A stretch of DNA of 25,858 nucleotides, from positions 1-25,858 of the forward strand of contig JAXFQS010000146.1 of assembly GCA_034178815.1 (NCBI GenBank). The letters run 5' to 3'. Source of the DNA: JAXFQS01 sp034178815. Its GTDB lineage: Bacteria; Verrucomicrobiota; Kiritimatiellia; RFP12; DVOR01. The notes beneath the pieces are model-generated. The model was not told the origin of the DNA. It saw only the letters and a list, made by a program, of their open reading frames with translations, and searched no databases. Positions 24,145 through 25,858 of this stretch are shown piece after piece; the first letter of the stretch is position 1, and each line of letters opens with the position of its first letter. The position numbers and the translations under genes are program-made.

Positions 24145-24412
24145 TTACTCACTTCCCTTCTCTCCCCGACTGCTCCAGACGCTCGGGGCGCTCAGCAACA
24201 GGGACGAACCGCCTTCTGAAAGAGGTGGCTCGGAGAGGAACTGAAAGATTGCCACCTCCACCTCTTGAAGGTAGGCATCTTGGAGGGGGGCTGGTGTCTA
24301 CCCGTGGAGGGAATTCCTGCCAACCTGTCACGCCAGCATCTGGGCGGGCACTTACTTGCTTCTGCCGTGCCGTAACCACTTCAAGCGCAAACGGATTATC
24401 CGCCCATCCCCC
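24145..24412. other. Gene-free stretch between the glutamine synthetase control region and the phage remnant
   Basis: Apart from the palindromic element at 24242-24286 I see nothing supportable: no tRNA, no open frame with a ribosome-binding site and no clear attachment site. It probably contains the junction between chromosome and phage-derived DNA, but I cannot place it to the base. Confidence 0.5.
24242..24286 (+). repeat. Imperfect palindromic intergenic element, copy 2
   Basis: It opens TGAAAGATTGCCACCTCC and closes GGTAGGCATCTTGGAGG, with partly complementary arms (AAGAT and ACCT paired with AGGT and ATCTT). It aligns with the element at 3937-3978 read on the minus strand. Confidence 0.45.
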
Positions 24413-24813
24413 TCATCCAACCTGTCTGCTCAAGGCATAGGTCGCCGTCGGCAACGCGTGCTTGGACATTGCTTTCCCGCTCGTCGATTGGCGCGCCGTT
24501 GAAACTGGTTCTGTCCTTCTGTGATTCAGTCGCGAACCGCGTGTCGCCGTTTTTTTGCATTCAGACAGTTTTTCATTGATGTTCGAAATCGAATCTGGCA
24601 TAGTGAACCTCTGTTGCTCACCTGTGAAGTCATCTTCCGTGAGCAATTCACGAGCGCTAGACTGACCCTGCAATATCAAACGCAATGGGAGCGGTAGATT
24701 GGGTGCTCTGGCGCTTGTTTGTTGACATAGAGAAACAGCCCGTCATCCGCCCACTTCTTATAGGCACTTTTATTCTTCCCGCAGGCGGACTTCACCACGG
24801 ATATGTCGATGCC
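24413..24813 (-). pseudogene. Damaged tandem copy of the MuF-C-like C-terminal domain
   Basis: Read on the minus strand from 24813, the sequence encodes GIDISVVKSACGKNKSAY and then WADDGLFLYVNKQAPEH, parallel to the intact domain upstream. One base is then missing relative to the intact copy (near 24704), shifting the frame. The rest (RLILQGQSSARELLTEDDF onward) continues in another frame to a stop at 24413. No start codon or ribosome-binding site suits an independent gene. After TGEQ its tail differs from that of the intact copy, though PDS, N-x-N and LS positions still align. It is best read as a decayed or orphan domain cassette left by tandem duplication. Confidence 0.7.
24590..24813. repeat. 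Direct repeat, downstream copy (about 220 bp)
   Basis: It aligns with 25094-25318. Positions 24613-24670 are identical to 25117-25174 over 58 bp; the flanks differ by scattered substitutions and a one-base deletion. The copies are 504-505 bp apart in the same orientation. Confidence 0.9.
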
Positions 24814-25858
24814 CCCCCCCCTTGTTCGTCCTTCTGATGGCCAGTTCCGGGAATATCTTCCGCGCCTTGTAAAGAAACTCGTTCGGCGAAATACCCCTCT
24901 GCGAGACGCCAGTGGCCGCCAGCATCCGGTTCGGCAGATTCAATCCGCCGGTCCCTGGCGCATTCTCGAACGCCTGCCAGAATGGGCTAGCGTAGGAATC
25001 CAGCCGCGTCTTACGGGCTTTCTCGGAAATCGACATCCTGGTATCCGCGAGATTTCCTCCACCGACTGAAAGATTTGTGTTGACGCCAGGATTCGAATCT
25101 GGCACAATGAGCCCCAGTTGCTCACCTGTGAAGTCATCTTCCGTGAGCAATTCACGAGCGCTAGACTGACCCTGTAATATCAAACGCAATTGGAGCGGTA
25201 GATTGGGTGACTCTAGCGCTCGTTTGTTTACATAAAGCAACAGCCCGTCATCCATCCACTTCTGGTAGACGCCATTATCCTTGCCGTAGGCGGACTTCAC
25301 GACGGATATGTCGATTCCCTTATACTTGGCATCCATCTTCAAGACAACTACGGCGCGTTCGTTGTTCTGACGGTCGACAATGCGCGTTAGTACGACAGCC
25401 GTGTTTGCCTCATTCCTTGACCGGAAGACGGCAATCGGGTTGTCCAGTTCAATCAGCATATCCTTCAAGTCGCTTGCCGGTATGCCGTGCCGCCTGCCAC
25501 TGCTGGTCAGTATCTCACCGGTAATCTTGTCGAGAATATGCTTCTCGATTCGGATAGGCACATTCCGCCCGAACAGACGAGCCAGCACCGCCGGCGTTCG
25601 GTTCAGAATCGTGTAGGGCTTTGTCCCATTCAGTTTCCCATCGATGTAGCGCTCCACGAGATTCGACCAGGCCGCCTGCTCTGATGCCCCCACCGAGAAC
25701 CTTTCATTGCCACTAAACGCCAAATGCTGCTCAAGCCCTGGCAGAAAAACAGATTGCCACGCGCGACGAATATTTGCTATAGTCTCCTGCGTCGGGCGGA
25801 CGGCATTTGTGCGGCTTTGACCGCGTGCAGTGCCGTCCGCCTTGACATTGACCGCATA
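24770..25858 (-). CDS. C-terminal part of a phage MuF-C-like / polyvalent protein (partial at right edge)
   Basis: The frame is open from the right edge of the window to a TAA at 24772-24770, giving 362 visible residues. A TTG at 25723 could start a shorter protein, but no ribosome-binding site precedes it and the frame stays open upstream, so I treat it as a fragment. Residues about 100-245 (PIRIEKHILDK, then LDNPIAVFRS, SAYGKDNGVY, the DDGLLLYVNK block, then LLTEDDF) match the pattern of the phage MuF C-terminal domain. That domain occurs in large phage and polyvalent proteins and is thought to be nuclease-like. About 115 further residues follow with no family I know. The last 14 residues are read out of frame through the start of the duplicated copy, after a run of ten G at 24812-24821. 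Local G+C looks lower than in neighbouring genes (29 of 60 in 25321-25380). Confidence 0.75.
   Translation of the reverse strand, partial: YAVNVKADGTARGQSRTNAVRPTQETIANIRRAWQSVFLPGLEQHLAFSGNERFSVGASEQAAWSNLVERYIDGKLNGTKPYTILNRTPAVLARLFGRNVPIRIEKHILDKITGEILTSSGRRHGIPASDLKDMLIELDNPIAVFRSRNEANTAVVLTRIVDRQNNERAVVVLKMDAKYKGIDISVVKSAYGKDNGVYQKWMDDGLLLYVNKRALESPNLPLQLRLILQGQSSARELLTEDDFTGEQLGLIVPDSNPGVNTNLSVGGGNLADTRMSISEKARKTRLDSYASPFWQAFENAPGTGGLNLPNRMLAATGVSQRGISPNEFLYKARKIFPELAIRRTNKGGGHRHIRGEVRLREE
24812..24821 (-). repeat. G10 homopolymer at the junction of the two domain copies
   Basis: Ten C on the plus strand. With ten G the gene ends 14 codons later. With nine G the frame would enter the duplicated domain and read about 45 more residues in its correct frame, to a TGA at 24677-24675. 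The tract therefore decides which C-terminus is made. Confidence 0.7.
25094..25318. repeat. Direct repeat, upstream copy (about 220 bp)
   Basis: Partner of 24590-24813. This copy lies inside the intact domain of the MuF-C-like protein, from GIDISVVKSAYG to the PDS that follows LLTEDDFTGEQ. Confidence 0.9.

Noticed and set aside
24145..24412. A tRNA or attachment site marking the phage insertion point.
   Set aside because: No cloverleaf, no T-loop consensus and no flanking direct repeat could be found by eye.
24413..24685. A separate 90-residue gene starting at the ATG near 24685.
   Set aside because: The ATG falls within the duplicated domain, there is no ribosome-binding site, and the frame upstream continues the same domain after a one-base deletion. 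It is part of a pseudogene.
25721..25723. TTG as the true start of the MuF-C-like protein.
   Set aside because: The frame is open without a stop to the window edge and no ribosome-binding site precedes the TTG. A larger protein cut by the window edge is more likely.
1..25858. CCTAGG hexamers near several skew switch points (for example 7508, 14788, 18149, 20007, 21310).
   Set aside because: The total number is about what base composition predicts, and several switch points (2.6, 3.8, 12.4, 17.2 kb) have none nearby.

Overview
The window is a G+C-rich (about 60% by eye), tightly packed bacterial chromosome segment. It suggests a Gram-negative anaerobe of the PVC group, most likely Kiritimatiellota-like. 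The evidence is an outer-membrane barrel protein, Lol-type lipoprotein export genes, ExbB/ExbD, a type III glutamine synthetase, a flavodiiron protein and a MuF-C type phage protein. The phylum is an inference from gene content, not a measured placement.

Layout. Positions 1-250 hold the start of a leftward gene and a shared regulatory region. A rightward outer-membrane barrel gene (251-1075) follows. Next come a rightward alkaline phosphatase (1397-2755) and a YibE/F membrane protein (2774-3946). From 12783 back to 4081 lies a leftward run of eight genes spaced 0-40 bp apart: argS, exbB-like, exbD-like, a thioredoxin-like lipoprotein, a flavodiiron protein, a DMT/DUF486 protein, a BatD-like protein and metG. 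It starts at a good sigma-70 promoter and ends at an intrinsic terminator after metG. Divergent from it is a rightward six-gene run (13059-19892): TPR protein, LolC/E-type permease, LolD-type ATPase, GT39-like glycosyltransferase, GT2 glycosyltransferase, and a coiled-coil NYN-domain protein. nadE (21843-19993) and glnA type III (23976-21916) are leftward. The right end (24413-25858) is a phage-derived remnant: the C-terminal part of a MuF-C-like protein, truncated by the window edge, followed by a damaged tandem copy of its last domain.

How the parts fit. The barrel gene and glnA, at opposite ends of the window, have near-identical sigma-54 (-24/-12) promoters. Both are preceded by palindromes of the form GACA-N4-TGTC, so they look like members of one nitrogen regulon. 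glnA and nadE (a glutamine-consuming enzyme) are adjacent, with a strong terminator placed just before the nadE ribosome-binding site. The leftward operon joins translation (argS, metG) with envelope energisation and oxygen/redox defence. The rightward operon joins lipoprotein export with lipid-linked sugar chemistry.

At large scale, the G-versus-C bias of the plus strand flips every 1.2-2.8 kb, usually inside genes and without regard to gene direction. This is the most unusual signal I see. No rRNA, tRNA, CRISPR array or intact transposon was found.
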